From: Paraburkholderia largidicola
Lineage (GTDB): Bacteria; Pseudomonadota; Gammaproteobacteria; Burkholderiales; Burkholderiaceae
Assembly (NCBI RefSeq): GCF_013426895.1
Contig: NZ_AP023174.1
Span: forward strand, 930,001 to 994,000
Reading direction: 5' to 3'
Length of the DNA stretch: 64,000 bases
This document shows, piece by piece, positions 20,031-29,287 of the stretch (its first letter is position 1; each line of letters begins with the position of its first letter). Under the pieces are notes generated by a model. It saw only the letters and a program-made list of their open reading frames with translations. It was not told the DNA's origin and ran no database searches. A program made the translations under genes and the position numbers.

Positions 20031-21821
20031 ATGAGCTACACGGCACCCATCAAGGACATGATGTTCGCGATGCAGGAACTGGCCGGACTGGATGACATCG
20101 CAGCGCTGCCCGGCTTCGAGGACGCGAACGCTGAAACCGCACAAGCCGTGCTCGAAGAATCCGCGAAGCTGTGCGGCGAAGTGCTGGCGCCGCTGAACGT
20201 CGAAGGCGACCGCAACCCGAGCAGCTGGAAAGACGGCCACGTGACGGCGACGCCTGGTTTCGCCGATGCGTTCCGCCAGTTCGCCGCAGGCGGCTGGCAG
20301 GGCGTGCAGCATCCCGTCGAATACGAAGGCCAGGGCCTGCCGAAGCTGATCGCGACGGCGTGTATCGAGATGCTGAACGCGTCGAACCTGTCGTTCGCGC
20401 TGTGTCCGCTGCTGACGGACGGCGCGATCGAGGCGCTGCTGACGGCAGGCAGCGACGCGCAGAAAAAGACCTATGTCCCGAAGCTGATTTCCGGCGAATG
20501 GACGGGCACGATGAACCTCACCGAGCCGCAAGCGGGCTCGGATCTCGCGCTGGTGCGAACGCGCGCCGAGCCGCAGGGCGACGGCTCGTTCAAGCTGTTC
20601 GGCACGAAGATTTTCATCACGTGGGGCGAGCACGACATGGCGGACAACATCGTCCACCTCGTGCTCGCGCGCACGCCGGATGCGCCTGAAGGCGTGAAAG
20701 GCATTTCGCTGTTCGTCGTGCCGAAGTTCCTCGTCAACGAGGACGGCTCGCTGGGCGAGCGCAACGACGTGCACTGCGTGTCGATCGAACACAAGCTCGG
20801 GATCAAGGCGAGCCCGACGGCCGTGCTGCAGTTCGGCGACCACGGTGGCGCGATCGGTCATCTGATCGGCGAAGAGAATCGCGGCCTCGAATACATGTTC
20901 ATCATGATGAACGCGGCGCGGTTTGCGGTCGGCATGCAGGGCGTGGCCATATCGGACCGGGCTTACCAGAAGGCGGTCGCGTACGCGAAAGACCGCGTGC
21001 AGAGCCGGCCAGTTGACGGTTCGGCGAAGCAGTCCGTGTCGATCATTCACCATCCGGACGTGCGCCGCATGCTGTCGACGATGCGCGCACTCACCGAAGG
21101 CTCGCGCGCACTGGCGTATGTCGCCGCTTCGCATAGCGATCTCGCGCACCGGCATCCTGACGAAGCGAAGCGTGCGGAGCATCAGGCGATCTATGAATAT
21201 CTGGTGCCGATCGTGAAGGGCTGGAGCACGGAGCTATCCGTGGATGTAACGAGCCTCGGCGTGCAGGTGCATGGCGGTATGGGCTTCATCGAAGAGACGG
21301 GTGCGGCACAGTACTATCGCGACGCTCGCATCCTGCCGATCTACGAAGGTACGACGGCCATTCAGGCGAACGATCTGGTCGGCCGCAAGACGGTGCGTGA
21401 CGGCGGCGCAGTGGCAAAAGCCCTGCTTGCCCAGATCGCGCAGACAGTCGAAGCACTGAAACAGCACAAGGGCGCAGCGTTCCAGTCAATGCAAAAACAT
21501 CTGTCACTTGGACATGATGCGTTGCAGTCGACCGTCGCGTTCGTCGTCGCGAATACGAAGAGCGATCCGAACGCGGTATTCGCCGGCAGCGTGTCGTATC
21601 TGAAGCTCGCGGGCATCGTGCTGGGCGGCTGGCAGATGGCGCGCGCGATGCTGGCGGCGCAACAGAAACACGCGCAGGACCCGTCGTTCTACGGCGCGAA
21701 AATCGCGACCGCGCAGTTCTTCGCGGAACATCTGCTGCCGCAGGCGGTGGCGCTGGAAGCGTCGATTACCAGCGCGAAGGGCGGCGAGGGCGTGCTCGCA
21801 TTGTCGGAAGATCAGTTCTGA
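20031..21821 (+). CDS. Acyl-CoA dehydrogenase, long (~600-residue) form
   Basis: FAD enzyme that introduces the alpha-beta double bond into acyl-CoA and passes electrons to ETF, encoded just upstream. 596 residues, longer than the usual 380-400, with the extra C-terminal domain (about 460-596) seen in FadE-type bacterial enzymes. Motifs: WTGTMNLTEPQAGSDLALVR (FAD/substrate region), IFITWGEHD, VQVHGGMGFIEETGAAQYYR, and IYEGTTAIQANDLVGRK carrying the likely catalytic Glu. GGGAGGAG precedes the ATG. Chain-length preference cannot be told. Confidence 0.94.
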   Translation: MSYTAPIKDMMFAMQELAGLDDIAALPGFEDANAETAQAVLEESAKLCGEVLAPLNVEGDRNPSSWKDGHVTATPGFADAFRQFAAGGWQGVQHPVEYEGQGLPKLIATACIEMLNASNLSFALCPLLTDGAIEALLTAGSDAQKKTYVPKLISGEWTGTMNLTEPQAGSDLALVRTRAEPQGDGSFKLFGTKIFITWGEHDMADNIVHLVLARTPDAPEGVKGISLFVVPKFLVNEDGSLGERNDVHCVSIEHKLGIKASPTAVLQFGDHGGAIGHLIGEENRGLEYMFIMMNAARFAVGMQGVAISDRAYQKAVAYAKDRVQSRPVDGSAKQSVSIIHHPDVRRMLSTMRALTEGSRALAYVAASHSDLAHRHPDEAKRAEHQAIYEYLVPIVKGWSTELSVDVTSLGVQVHGGMGFIEETGAAQYYRDARILPIYEGTTAIQANDLVGRKTVRDGGAVAKALLAQIAQTVEALKQHKGAAFQSMQKHLSLGHDALQSTVAFVVANTKSDPNAVFAGSVSYLKLAGIVLGGWQMARAMLAAQQKHAQDPSFYGAKIATAQFFAEHLLPQAVALEASITSAKGGEGVLALSEDQF

Positions 21822-21840
21822 CGACGTCGAAGGCAGAAAA

Positions 21841-21869
21841 AACAACGGCGCCGCGAAGGCGCCGTTGTT
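21841..21869. terminator. Bidirectional terminator between acyl-CoA dehydrogenase and dadA
   Basis: Perfect 12-bp stem AACAACGGCGCC / GGCGCCGTTGTT with loop GCGAA, between two convergent genes. Confidence 0.8.
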
Positions 21870-21887
21870 GCATCAGGTGGAACCGAA

Positions 21888-23174
21888 TCAGGCGTAAGCC
21901 GGACGAGTCTGCCCCGTCGTCTCGCCGAGATAGCGATGCACCGACAGATCGCCCGACTGGATCGCCGGACGCTTGCCCGAGATCAGATCGGCGAGCAGCT
22001 GGCCCGAGCCGCACGACATCGTCCAGCCGAGCGTGCCGTGTCCCGTGTTCAGGAACAGGTTCGGCACGGGTGTGCGGCCGACGATCGGCGTGCCGTCCGG
22101 CGTCATCGGACGCAGGCCCGTCCAGAACGTCGCTTTCGACGTATCGCCGCCGCCCGGGAACAGATCGTTGACACACATCTCGAGCGTCTCGCGGCGCGCC
22201 TGCTTCAGCTTCTTGTCGAAGCCCACGATCTCCGCCATCCCGCCGACGCGAATCCGGTCGTCGAAACGCGTGATCGCGATCTTGTACGTCTCGTCGAGCA
22301 CCGTCGATACGGGCGCCGACCCGGCATCGACGATCGGCGCCGTGATCGAGTAGCCCTTGAGCGGATACACCGGAATCTTGACGATGTCCGACAGGAACTT
22401 CGTCGAATACGAGCCCAGCGCGACGACGAAGCTTTCCGCGCGCACCATCTCGCTGCCGCACTTCACGCCAGCGATGCGATCGCCTTCCATCGCGAGCGCG
22501 TCGATCGGGGTGTTGTAGCGGAACTTGACGCCCAGTTGCCCGGCGAGCGCGGCGAGGCGCGTCGTGAACAGCTGGCAATCGCCTGTTTCGTCGCCCGGCA
22601 GGCGCAGACCGCCCGTCAGCTTGTGCGACGTCGCGGCGAGCGCGGGTTCGGCACGCGCGAGGTCGTTCGGCATCAGCAGTTCGTACGGCACGTTCGCGTC
22701 TTCGAGCACGGCGATGTCCTTCGCTGCGCCATCGAGTTGCTGTTGCGTGCGGAACAGCTGCAGCGTGCCGCCCGTGCGGCCTTCGTACTGGATGCCCGTC
22801 TCGGCGCGCAATGCCTGGAGGCAATCACGGCTGTATTCGGCGAGACGCACCATGCGGCCCTTGTTGACGGCGTAGCGCGCGGACGTGCAGTTCTGCAGCA
22901 TCTGCCACATCCATTGCAACTGGAATTGCGTGCCGTCGAGCCGGATGGCGAGCGGCGCATGCTTCTGGAACATCCATTTGACGGCCTTCAGCGGCACGCC
23001 CGGCGCCGCCCACGGCGCGGCATAGCCCGGTGAAATCTGGCCGGCGTTGGCAAAGCTCGTTTCGAGCGCAGGACCTGCTTCGCGATCGATCACGGTGACT
23101 TCATGACCGGCGCGCGCAAGATAATAGGCGGTCGTTACCCCAACGACGCCACTGCCCAGAACGACGACTCGCAT
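21888..23174 (-). CDS. dadA: D-amino acid dehydrogenase small subunit
   Basis: Membrane-associated FAD enzyme that oxidises D-amino acids (mainly D-Ala from alanine racemisation and wall turnover) to keto acids. 428 residues with the GxGxxG FAD motif [20 protein letters not shown] and the downstream acidic end VIDRE. C-terminal [17 protein letters not shown] is typical of DadA. It is transcribed divergently from an Lrp-type regulator 166 nt away, the standard arrangement for alanine-responsive control. Confidence 0.95.
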   Translation of the reverse strand: MRVVVLGSGVVGVTTAYYLARAGHEVTVIDREAGPALETSFANAGQISPGYAAPWAAPGVPLKAVKWMFQKHAPLAIRLDGTQFQLQWMWQMLQNCTSARYAVNKGRMVRLAEYSRDCLQALRAETGIQYEGRTGGTLQLFRTQQQLDGAAKDIAVLEDANVPYELLMPNDLARAEPALAATSHKLTGGLRLPGDETGDCQLFTTRLAALAGQLGVKFRYNTPIDALAMEGDRIAGVKCGSEMVRAESFVVALGSYSTKFLSDIVKIPVYPLKGYSITAPIVDAGSAPVSTVLDETYKIAITRFDDRIRVGGMAEIVGFDKKLKQARRETLEMCVNDLFPGGGDTSKATFWTGLRPMTPDGTPIVGRTPVPNLFLNTGHGTLGWTMSCGSGQLLADLISGKRPAIQSGDLSVHRYLGETTGQTRPAYA

Positions 23175-23316
23175 AGCTGCTCCATAAAGGTCGGAAGGCC
23201 GCGGCGTGATGGAAAACCTCGTTTCTTCGTGCTTTTGTTCGATTGACGAGGTGATATGCCGAATGCCTAGTGTTAACCGCTATACTATTTGCGTCGTGGT
23301 AGGTTTTGTTATTGTA

Positions 23317-23332
23317 TTTTTCAGATTTTCAG
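23317..23332 (+). repeat. Tandem 8-bp repeat in the dadA/lrp intergenic region
   Basis: TTTTTCAG followed immediately by ATTTTCAG, just before the regulator's ATG at 23341, in an unusually AT-rich 166-nt divergent region. Lrp-family proteins favour AT-rich DNA with loosely repeated sites, so this could be part of the regulator's own binding region (inference). Confidence 0.35.
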
Positions 23333-23340
23333 TAAAAACC

Positions 23341-23829
23341 ATGCGTACACAGCGTCAGCCGATTCGAGCGCTCGACAAACTCGATCACAAGATCCTGAGA
23401 ATCCTCCAGCAGGACGGCCGGATCGCGATGAAGGAACTGGCCGAGCAGGTGGGTCTTTCGGTGACGCCGTGTATCGAGCGCGTCAAGCGCATGGAGCGCG
23501 ACGGCGTCATTACGGGCTATCACGCACGCGTGAATCCGGCGGAGCTTGGCGCGGCGCTGCTGGTGTTCGTCGAGATCACGCTCGATCACAAGAGCGGCAA
23601 CATGTTCGACCAGTTCCGGCGAGAAGTGCAGAAGATTCCCGAGGTGCTCGAATGCCATCTGGTGTCGGGCGACTTCGACTATCTGATCAAGGCGCGCATC
23701 GGCGAAATGGCGGACTACCGGAAGCTGCTTGGCGACATCCTGCTGCAACTGCCGGGCGCGGTGCAGTCGAAGAGCTATGTCGTGATGGAGGAAATCAAGG
23801 AAACGCTGAACATTGCCGTAGGCGAATGA
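23341..23829 (+). CDS. Lrp/AsnC-family transcriptional regulator, probably controls dadA
   Basis: 162 residues from the ATG at 23341. N-terminal wHTH (LDKLDHKILRILQQDGRIAM, then LAEQVGLSVTPCIERVKRME) and C-terminal RAM/ligand domain (VSGDFDYLIKARIGEMADY). The frame is open upstream to 23206, but the typical N terminus begins here; no strong SD is visible, unusual for the window. Divergence from dadA suggests it senses an amino acid such as alanine and activates dadA. Confidence 0.92.
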   Translation: MRTQRQPIRALDKLDHKILRILQQDGRIAMKELAEQVGLSVTPCIERVKRMERDGVITGYHARVNPAELGAALLVFVEITLDHKSGNMFDQFRREVQKIPEVLECHLVSGDFDYLIKARIGEMADYRKLLGDILLQLPGAVQSKSYVVMEEIKETLNIAVGE

Positions 23830-23897
23830 CGCTTACGGCGGGGCTCCCTGGCGGTTGACCCGGCCCCGAAAGTCACGCTCGACAAACGCGGTAAACA

Positions 23898-23913
23898 CTG
23901 TATATTTGTACAG
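23898..23913 (+). promoter_or_regulatory. LexA (SOS) operator overlapping the radical-SAM gene promoter
   Basis: CTGTATATTTGTACAG matches the gammaproteobacterial-type LexA consensus CTGT-N8-ACAG, with outer CTG/CAG intact and an AT-rich centre. A candidate promoter, TCGACA (23879-23884), 16-nt spacer, TATATT (23901-23906), has its -10 inside the box, so bound LexA would block RNA polymerase. The start codon is 26 nt downstream of the box. Confidence 0.8.
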
Positions 23914-23939
23914 TATTCAGCGTTGCTTCGACGTGTGCC

Positions 23940-25085
23940 GTGACAGACTACGACCGAGACATTCCCGAATTTCCAATCGCGCCGCCCGCTCCGCGCAAGG
24001 GGCGGGGCGCGGTCACGAATCTGCAGGGCCGCTACGAAGTCGATCAGCGCGAGGCCGTCGACGATGGCTGGATCGCGCCGTCGGAAGAGGAAAGCGGGCG
24101 TCCCGCGTTGCGCACGCAGATATTCGAAGAACGCGCGAAAAGCATCCTCACGCATAACCAGTCGCCGGATATTCCGTTCAGCGTGTCGCTGAATCCTTAT
24201 CGCGGCTGCGAGCATGGCTGTATCTATTGCTTCGCGCGGCCTACGCACAGCTATCTCGGCCTGTCGCCGGGGCTCGACTTCGAAAGCCGGATCTACGCCA
24301 AGGTCAATGCGCCGGAACTGCTCGTGCGCGAAATGGCGAAGAAATCGTACGTGCCGGAACCCATCGCGCTGGGCGTGAATACGGACGCATGGCAACCCGT
24401 CGAGCGGGACCTCCAGCTGACGCGACGCGTCATCCAGGTCATGAGCGAGCACAACCAGGCGTTCGCCGCGATCACCAAGAACTCCCTGATCGAGCGCGAT
24501 ATCGATCTGCTTGCGCCGATGGCCGAGAAAGGGCTGATGATGGCTGCCATCACCATTACGACACTCGACGCCGACATCGCCCGCACGCTGGAGCCGCGCG
24601 CCGCCACGCCCGCGCGGCGCCTCAGGACGATCCGGACGTTGACCGACGCAGGCATACCGGTGGGCGTGAGCATTGCGCCTGTTATCCCGTTCGTCACGGA
24701 TCAGGACATGGAGCGCGTACTCGAGGCCTGCGCGGAAGCGGGCGCGACGAGCGCGAGCTATATCGTGTTGCGTCTTCCGTGGGAAGTGGCGCCGCTCTTC
24801 AAGGGTTGGCTGGAAGCGCATTTCCCCGACCGCGCCGAGCGCGTGATGAACCGCGTGCGCGATATGCGGGGCGGCAAGGACTACGACGCGTCGTTTTCGA
24901 CGCGCATGAAAGGCGAAGGGCTATGGGCCGATCTGCTCAAGCAGCGCTTTGCGAACGCGGTGCGGCGGCTTGGTCTCAATGCGCGCAATCACGGCATTCT
25001 CGATATGTCGCATTTCAAGCGGGTCGAGTTGCCCAAGCCGGTTAAACCGGCCGCACCCGACACGCCTCAATTGAGTCTTTTCTGA
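23940..25085 (+). CDS. Radical SAM protein, PA0069 family
   Basis: 381 residues starting at a GTG (23940). The radical-SAM cluster motif is C90-x3-C94-x2-C97 within GCEHGCIYCFARPTHSY, and the barrel continues with GVNTDAWQPVERDLQLTRR and VSIAPVIPFVTDQDM. The family is distantly related to spore photoproduct lyase; its reaction is not established, as far as I know. An overlapping LexA box indicates induction by DNA damage, which fits a repair or damage-response role (inference). The C-terminal DMSHFKRVELP and short LSLF tail are family-like. Confidence 0.9.
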   Translation: MTDYDRDIPEFPIAPPAPRKGRGAVTNLQGRYEVDQREAVDDGWIAPSEEESGRPALRTQIFEERAKSILTHNQSPDIPFSVSLNPYRGCEHGCIYCFARPTHSYLGLSPGLDFESRIYAKVNAPELLVREMAKKSYVPEPIALGVNTDAWQPVERDLQLTRRVIQVMSEHNQAFAAITKNSLIERDIDLLAPMAEKGLMMAAITITTLDADIARTLEPRAATPARRLRTIRTLTDAGIPVGVSIAPVIPFVTDQDMERVLEACAEAGATSASYIVLRLPWEVAPLFKGWLEAHFPDRAERVMNRVRDMRGGKDYDASFSTRMKGEGLWADLLKQRFANAVRRLGLNARNHGILDMSHFKRVELPKPVKPAAPDTPQLSLF

Positions 25086-25093
25086 GCGCGACC

Positions 25094-25561
25094 TTATTGC
25101 GAGATCGCTTTTGCGGCCTCGACTTGAGATTCGAAGTAGGTCTGGAACGATAGCGCGAGTCCCGTCATCAGTAGGAATGCGCCGATCAGCAGCGAAAAGA
25201 TCACGACGAAGATGACGGTCCAGCCGGAACGGCTCTGCTGGCCGGTGTGCGCGTTGAACTGGGCGTCCCATTTCTCATCTGGGCGCAGACCGTAGACGAT
25301 CGCCGCGAGAAAGGCGGCCAGCATCGACACGGCGCCGGGGAACGCGAGAATCCAGCCCATGATCGCGGCGCGCTCGGTCGCGGCTAGCAGCATGAAGCCA
25401 GGAATCCCGATGATCGTTCCAACGAGGTGCGCCCAGCCCCACACGTCGCGCAAACCGTACAGATAGAAGCGGTGTGCGCCGAGTGTGCCGAAGAAGAAAG
25501 CGAGCGCGGCGGTAAGGGTCTTGGAGCGAAAGCGCGAGTTATGCGTAGCGACGGTGGCCAT
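25094..25561 (-). CDS. TM2-domain-like inner-membrane protein
   Basis: 155 residues, about four membrane spans. The N-terminal part has the TM2/NINE-like pattern KTLTAALAFFFGTLGAHRFY followed by YLYGLRDVWGWAH and a second hydrophobic pair, then a polar loop (RPDEKWDAQFNAHTGQQ) and a long C-terminal span. Function unknown. Tail to tail with the radical-SAM gene, 8 nt apart. Confidence 0.8.
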   Translation of the reverse strand: MATVATHNSRFRSKTLTAALAFFFGTLGAHRFYLYGLRDVWGWAHLVGTIIGIPGFMLLAATERAAIMGWILAFPGAVSMLAAFLAAIVYGLRPDEKWDAQFNAHTGQQSRSGWTVIFVVIFSLLIGAFLLMTGLALSFQTYFESQVEAAKAISQ

Positions 25562-25875
25562 GAACGTGAGCGACAGGGTGACGGACGGCTTCGGCGGCTG
25601 CGGATCCCGCGCACAGCCGAGCGCATTCTACGCTGCCCGCATCTCGCGCGGCACGTGTGCAGACTTATGCCGGCATTCCGTGGAGGCCCTGCACGAAGTG
25701 GATGTGACACAGAAACGGTGGCGCAGCGTGGCATCCGCGCGACGGTGTCGTGAGAGATAGGTAAAACGGTGTCAGCGAGCGCTTCATGCCGCTCCCATGC
25801 CGCCTGCACAGACCGAAAAAGCCCGGCATCGAGCCCCGGCTGCGGCGTCGCGGCTCAGTTTATCCCGCTAAGTGT

Positions 25876-25904
25876 TTGTTGTGCTTTCGGTTTCCGGCTA
25901 TAAT
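25876..25904 (+). promoter_or_regulatory. Promoter of the rpsP-rimM-trmD-rplS operon
   Basis: TTGTTG (25876-25881), 17-nt spacer, TATAAT (25899-25904): a near-consensus sigma70 promoter 45 nt upstream of the rpsP ATG. The rest of the 25562-25949 gap shows no gene. Confidence 0.75.
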
Positions 25905-25949
25905 CGCGTGTTTCAGTAGTTTCGAACCCCGGTTTTCAAGGATTCTAGT

Positions 25950-26204
25950 ATGGTCATCATCCGCTTGGCTCGTGGCGGCTCGAAGAAGCGCCCTTTCTAC
26001 AACATCGTCGCAACCGATTCGCGTAACCGTCGTGACGGCCGCTTCATCGAGCGCGTTGGTTTCTACAACCCGGTCGCTACGAAGGGCGAATCGCTGCGTA
26101 TCGCTCAAGACCGTCTGACGTACTGGCAAGGCGTTGGCGCACAACTGTCGCCGACCGTGCAGCGTCTGGTGAAGGAAGCGCAAAAGGCGCAACCGGCTGC
26201 TTAA
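25950..26204 (+). CDS. rpsP: 30S ribosomal protein S16
   Basis: 84 residues; [20 protein letters not shown] and [12 protein letters not shown] are unmistakable S16 segments. First gene of the conserved rpsP-rimM-trmD-rplS operon, directly behind a strong promoter. Confidence 0.98.
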
Positions 26205-26299
26205 GTGCAGTTTTACGGTACATCGTCGGCTCGTGCGGCAGTCGTTCTGCGCGAGTCTGGGGTGTGCAGGTTTGACGTATGCAGGCTTGAGGTTCGCTG

Positions 26300-27004
26300 A
26301 TGTCGGAGCGTGATTCGGGTAGTTCAGGTCGCGCAAAGGCGAAAACGGAGTCTGGCGCGCGAGCGTCGTTTGGCGCGTTTGTCCGCAAGCCGGTCGAACG
26401 GCCCGCGACGAATGTTGCAAAGGCTGACGCCGCGCAGGGAATGCAGGCTGAATCGGCGGAAAGCTGGCCCGACGACGCTGTCGAAGTCGGCGCAATCGTC
26501 GATGCATACGGTCTCAAAGGGTGGGTGAAGGTGGCCGCGCACGCGGACGCCGGTCAGGGCGGCGACGCCTTGCTCAGCGCCAAACGCTGGTGGCTCGAAA
26601 AAGGCCGCGAGCGCAAGTCGGCGCCCCGCCTGCAGTCGAAGGTTCATGGCGACAGTATCGTTGCGCAGCTGGGCGGCATTGCCGACCGGGATGCCGCGTT
26701 CGCGATGCGTGGTCATCGCGTCTACGTGCGCCGCAGCGATTTCCCTGCGCTGGGAACCGACGAATTTTACTGGGTCGACCTGCTGGGCCTCGATGTGGTC
26801 AACGAGGCCGGCGTCGAACTCGGCAAAGTGGCAGATCTGATCGACAACGGTGCGCAGTCGGTGTTGCGCATCGAATATCCGGCTACCGGCAAAGACGGCA
26901 AGCCGGTTACCGGCGAGCGCTTGATCCCGTTCGTCGGCGTCTTCATCAAAACGGTAGATCAGGCGGCGAAGAAGATCGTCGTCGACTGGGAAGCCGATTA
27001 CTAA
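26300..27004 (+). CDS. rimM: Ribosome maturation factor RimM
   Basis: Assists assembly of the 30S head around S19. 234 residues: a polar N-terminal extension of about 58 residues (Ser/Ala/Lys-rich, as in other Burkholderia RimM), then the RimM domain [18 protein letters not shown] and a C-terminal PRC-barrel ([20 protein letters not shown]). trmD follows after 24 nt. Confidence 0.95.
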   Translation: MSERDSGSSGRAKAKTESGARASFGAFVRKPVERPATNVAKADAAQGMQAESAESWPDDAVEVGAIVDAYGLKGWVKVAAHADAGQGGDALLSAKRWWLEKGRERKSAPRLQSKVHGDSIVAQLGGIADRDAAFAMRGHRVYVRRSDFPALGTDEFYWVDLLGLDVVNEAGVELGKVADLIDNGAQSVLRIEYPATGKDGKPVTGERLIPFVGVFIKTVDQAAKKIVVDWEADY

Positions 27005-27028
27005 AACGTTCGCTTCACGGAGAGAGCG

Positions 27029-27796
27029 ATGCAGTTCGATATCGTTACGCTCTTTCCTGAGATGTTTCGCGCGCTGACCGACTGGGGTATTACGAGCCGC
27101 GCCGCGAAGCAGGAGCGATACGGGTTGCGCACGTGGAATCCGCGTGATTTCACAACCGACAACTACCGCACAATCGACGATCGTCCGTACGGCGGCGGCC
27201 CCGGCATGGTAATGCTGGCCAAACCGCTGGAAGATGCGATCGGCGCCGCGAAAGCAGCGCAGGCGGAGCAGGGCGTTGGCGGCGCGCGCGTCGTGATGAT
27301 GTCGCCGCAAGGCGCCACGCTCAATCACGACAAGGTCATGCGCCTTGCCGCTGAGCCTGGTCTGATTTTGCTGTGCGGCCGCTATGAAGCGATCGATCAA
27401 CGTCTGATCGACCGCGTAGTCGACGAAGAAGTCAGCCTCGGCGACTTCGTGCTGTCGGGTGGCGAGTTGCCGGCCATGGCGTTGATCGACGCCGTCGTGC
27501 GTCATCTGCCGGGTGTGCTGAACGACGCGCAATCGGCAGTGCAGGACAGTTTCGTCGACGGTTTGCTGGATTGCCCGCACTACACACGTCCCGAGGAATA
27601 CGACGGCGTGCGCGTGCCCGATGTGCTGCTCGGCGGCCATCATGCGGAAATCCAGTTGTGGCGGCGGCGCGAAGCGTTACGTAATACGCTGGTCAAACGG
27701 CCCGATCTGATCGTTCAGGCCAGAAAGAACAAGTTGTTGAGCCGTGCCGACGAGGCGTGGCTCGCAAATCTCGCCAAGGAAGCATCGAAGCATTGA
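27029..27796 (+). CDS. trmD: tRNA (guanine-N1)-methyltransferase
   Basis: Makes m1G37 in tRNAs to prevent frameshifting. 255 residues with the SPOUT trefoil-knot motifs [15 protein letters not shown] and [17 protein letters not shown], and [13 protein letters not shown] near the N terminus. GGAGAGAG precedes the ATG. Third gene of the operon. Confidence 0.97.
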   Translation: MQFDIVTLFPEMFRALTDWGITSRAAKQERYGLRTWNPRDFTTDNYRTIDDRPYGGGPGMVMLAKPLEDAIGAAKAAQAEQGVGGARVVMMSPQGATLNHDKVMRLAAEPGLILLCGRYEAIDQRLIDRVVDEEVSLGDFVLSGGELPAMALIDAVVRHLPGVLNDAQSAVQDSFVDGLLDCPHYTRPEEYDGVRVPDVLLGGHHAEIQLWRRREALRNTLVKRPDLIVQARKNKLLSRADEAWLANLAKEASKH

Positions 27797-27942
27797 GCTT
27801 CGTGCGACGAAGCGGGATCAAGGCGGAGCCGTCCATGCGTGGCCGGTTCCAGATGTGAACCCATCCTCTATCGGGGCCGTAGCCGAACGCGCGCAGCGCG
27901 AGGCAGGTACGAACGCCGACAAGATGGCACCAGGAGTCAGTC

Positions 27943-28332
27943 ATGAATCTGATTGCAAAACTTGAGCAGGAAGAAATCGAGCGCGCGCTCGCAGGCAAAA
28001 CCATCCCCGAATTCGCTCCCGGCGATACGGTGATCGTCAGCGTCAACGTGGTTGAAGGTAACCGCAAGCGCGTTCAGGCTTACGAAGGCGTCGTGATCGC
28101 GAAGCGCAATCGTGGCCTCAACTCGTCGTTCATCGTCCGCAAGATTTCGTCGGGCGAAGGCGTCGAGCGTACGTTCCAGACGTACTCGCCGCTGCTGGCA
28201 AGCATCGTCGTGAAGCGTCGTGGCGATGTGCGTCGTGCAAAGCTGTACTATCTGCGCGAACGTTCGGGCAAGTCGGCTCGAATCAAAGAAAAGCTGGTGT
28301 CGAAAGACCGCGCTGCAGCTGCTCAAGAGTAA
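27943..28332 (+). CDS. rplS: 50S ribosomal protein L19
   Basis: 129 residues; family motifs [37 protein letters not shown] and [20 protein letters not shown]. Lies 146 nt after trmD; that spacer has no gene. Ends the operon with a strong terminator. Confidence 0.98.
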   Translation: MNLIAKLEQEEIERALAGKTIPEFAPGDTVIVSVNVVEGNRKRVQAYEGVVIAKRNRGLNSSFIVRKISSGEGVERTFQTYSPLLASIVVKRRGDVRRAKLYYLRERSGKSARIKEKLVSKDRAAAAQE

Positions 28333-28342
28333 AAGCTGTAAG

Positions 28343-28371
28343 AAAAAGCACCCTCCGCGGGTGCTTTTTTG
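28343..28371 (+). terminator. Rho-independent terminator after rplS
   Basis: AAAAAGCACCC (28343-28353) pairs with GGGTGCTTTTT (28359-28369) over a 5-nt loop, with an extra T. Confidence 0.9.
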
Positions 28372-28425
28372 TTTGCCAGGTCAAAATAGCGGTGTGTCCC
28401 ACCAGCGCTCGTTTCGAGACTTCCA

Positions 28426-29124
28426 TTGACCGCGCCTTCCCGTCCCTCTCGTCCCGTCTTTGATCCCGAAAGCTTGCCCGTCGAACCGGCTGATGTCGAT
28501 CTGCCCGCTGTCGCGCCCGCGCGTCTGACGCCGGACGGCCTGCGCGCTCGCTTCGAGCAAAACGTGCCATGGGAGCAGGAGACGCGCGAAGTACGGTGGC
28601 GCGAAACGGGCGATCCGCGTGTCGCCGCGGTGCTGGTCGCGCTCGTCGTGCGCGACGGCGGACTGACCGTGCTGCTCACGCAGCGCACCGCGCATCTGAA
28701 CGATCACGCGGGGCAGGTCAGCTTTCCCGGCGGCCGTCACGAACCTCACGACGCCACCACGACGGCAACGGCCTTGCGCGAAGCGCAGGAAGAGGTCGGC
28801 CTCGATCCGTCGCGCGTCGAAGTGCTCGGTACCTTGCCCGAGTATCTGACGGGCACGGGGTTTCGCGTGACGCCCGTCGTCGGTCTCGTGCATCCGCCGT
28901 TCACAGTTCAGGCGGACACGTTCGAGGTAGCGGAGATTTTCGAAGTCCCACTCAGCTTTTTGATGGACCCGAAGAATCACGAGGTGCGCGTGCTGAGTTG
29001 GGAAGGCGGCGAGCGTCGTTTTTTTGCAATGCCCTATCCACGCGGCGAAGTCGGCGGCGATTACTTCATCTGGGGTGCAACGGCGGGCATGTTGCGCAAT
29101 TTCTATCGCTTCCTCGCGGCATGA
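28426..29124 (+). CDS. Nudix hydrolase, CoA pyrophosphatase (NudL/YeaB type)
   Basis: Likely hydrolyses CoA and derivatives to phosphopantetheine and 3',5'-ADP. 232 residues if started at the TTG (28426); no ATG or GTG gives the full N-terminal region, so a rare TTG start is proposed. NUPF0035-type segment LLTQRTAHLNDHAGQVSFPG precedes the Nudix box GGRHEPHDATTTATALREAQ (continuing EEVGL), around residues 102-126, which is diagnostic of the CoA-specific group. Confidence 0.88.
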   Translation: MTAPSRPSRPVFDPESLPVEPADVDLPAVAPARLTPDGLRARFEQNVPWEQETREVRWRETGDPRVAAVLVALVVRDGGLTVLLTQRTAHLNDHAGQVSFPGGRHEPHDATTTATALREAQEEVGLDPSRVEVLGTLPEYLTGTGFRVTPVVGLVHPPFTVQADTFEVAEIFEVPLSFLMDPKNHEVRVLSWEGGERRFFAMPYPRGEVGGDYFIWGATAGMLRNFYRFLAA

Positions 29125-29287
29125 TGCGTAGCAGCGCGATCGGCACGCGGTCTCGCTGTATTACGTTTGTATTGCAGCCGCTCAGCCTCATCCGACCCTG
29201 TGCTATCGTTATGACCAATTCCGCTCATCGGACCGGATCGGCCGGCAAGAGCCGCCCGGAAAGAACTCGAATAGCACGGCGTCTCGC

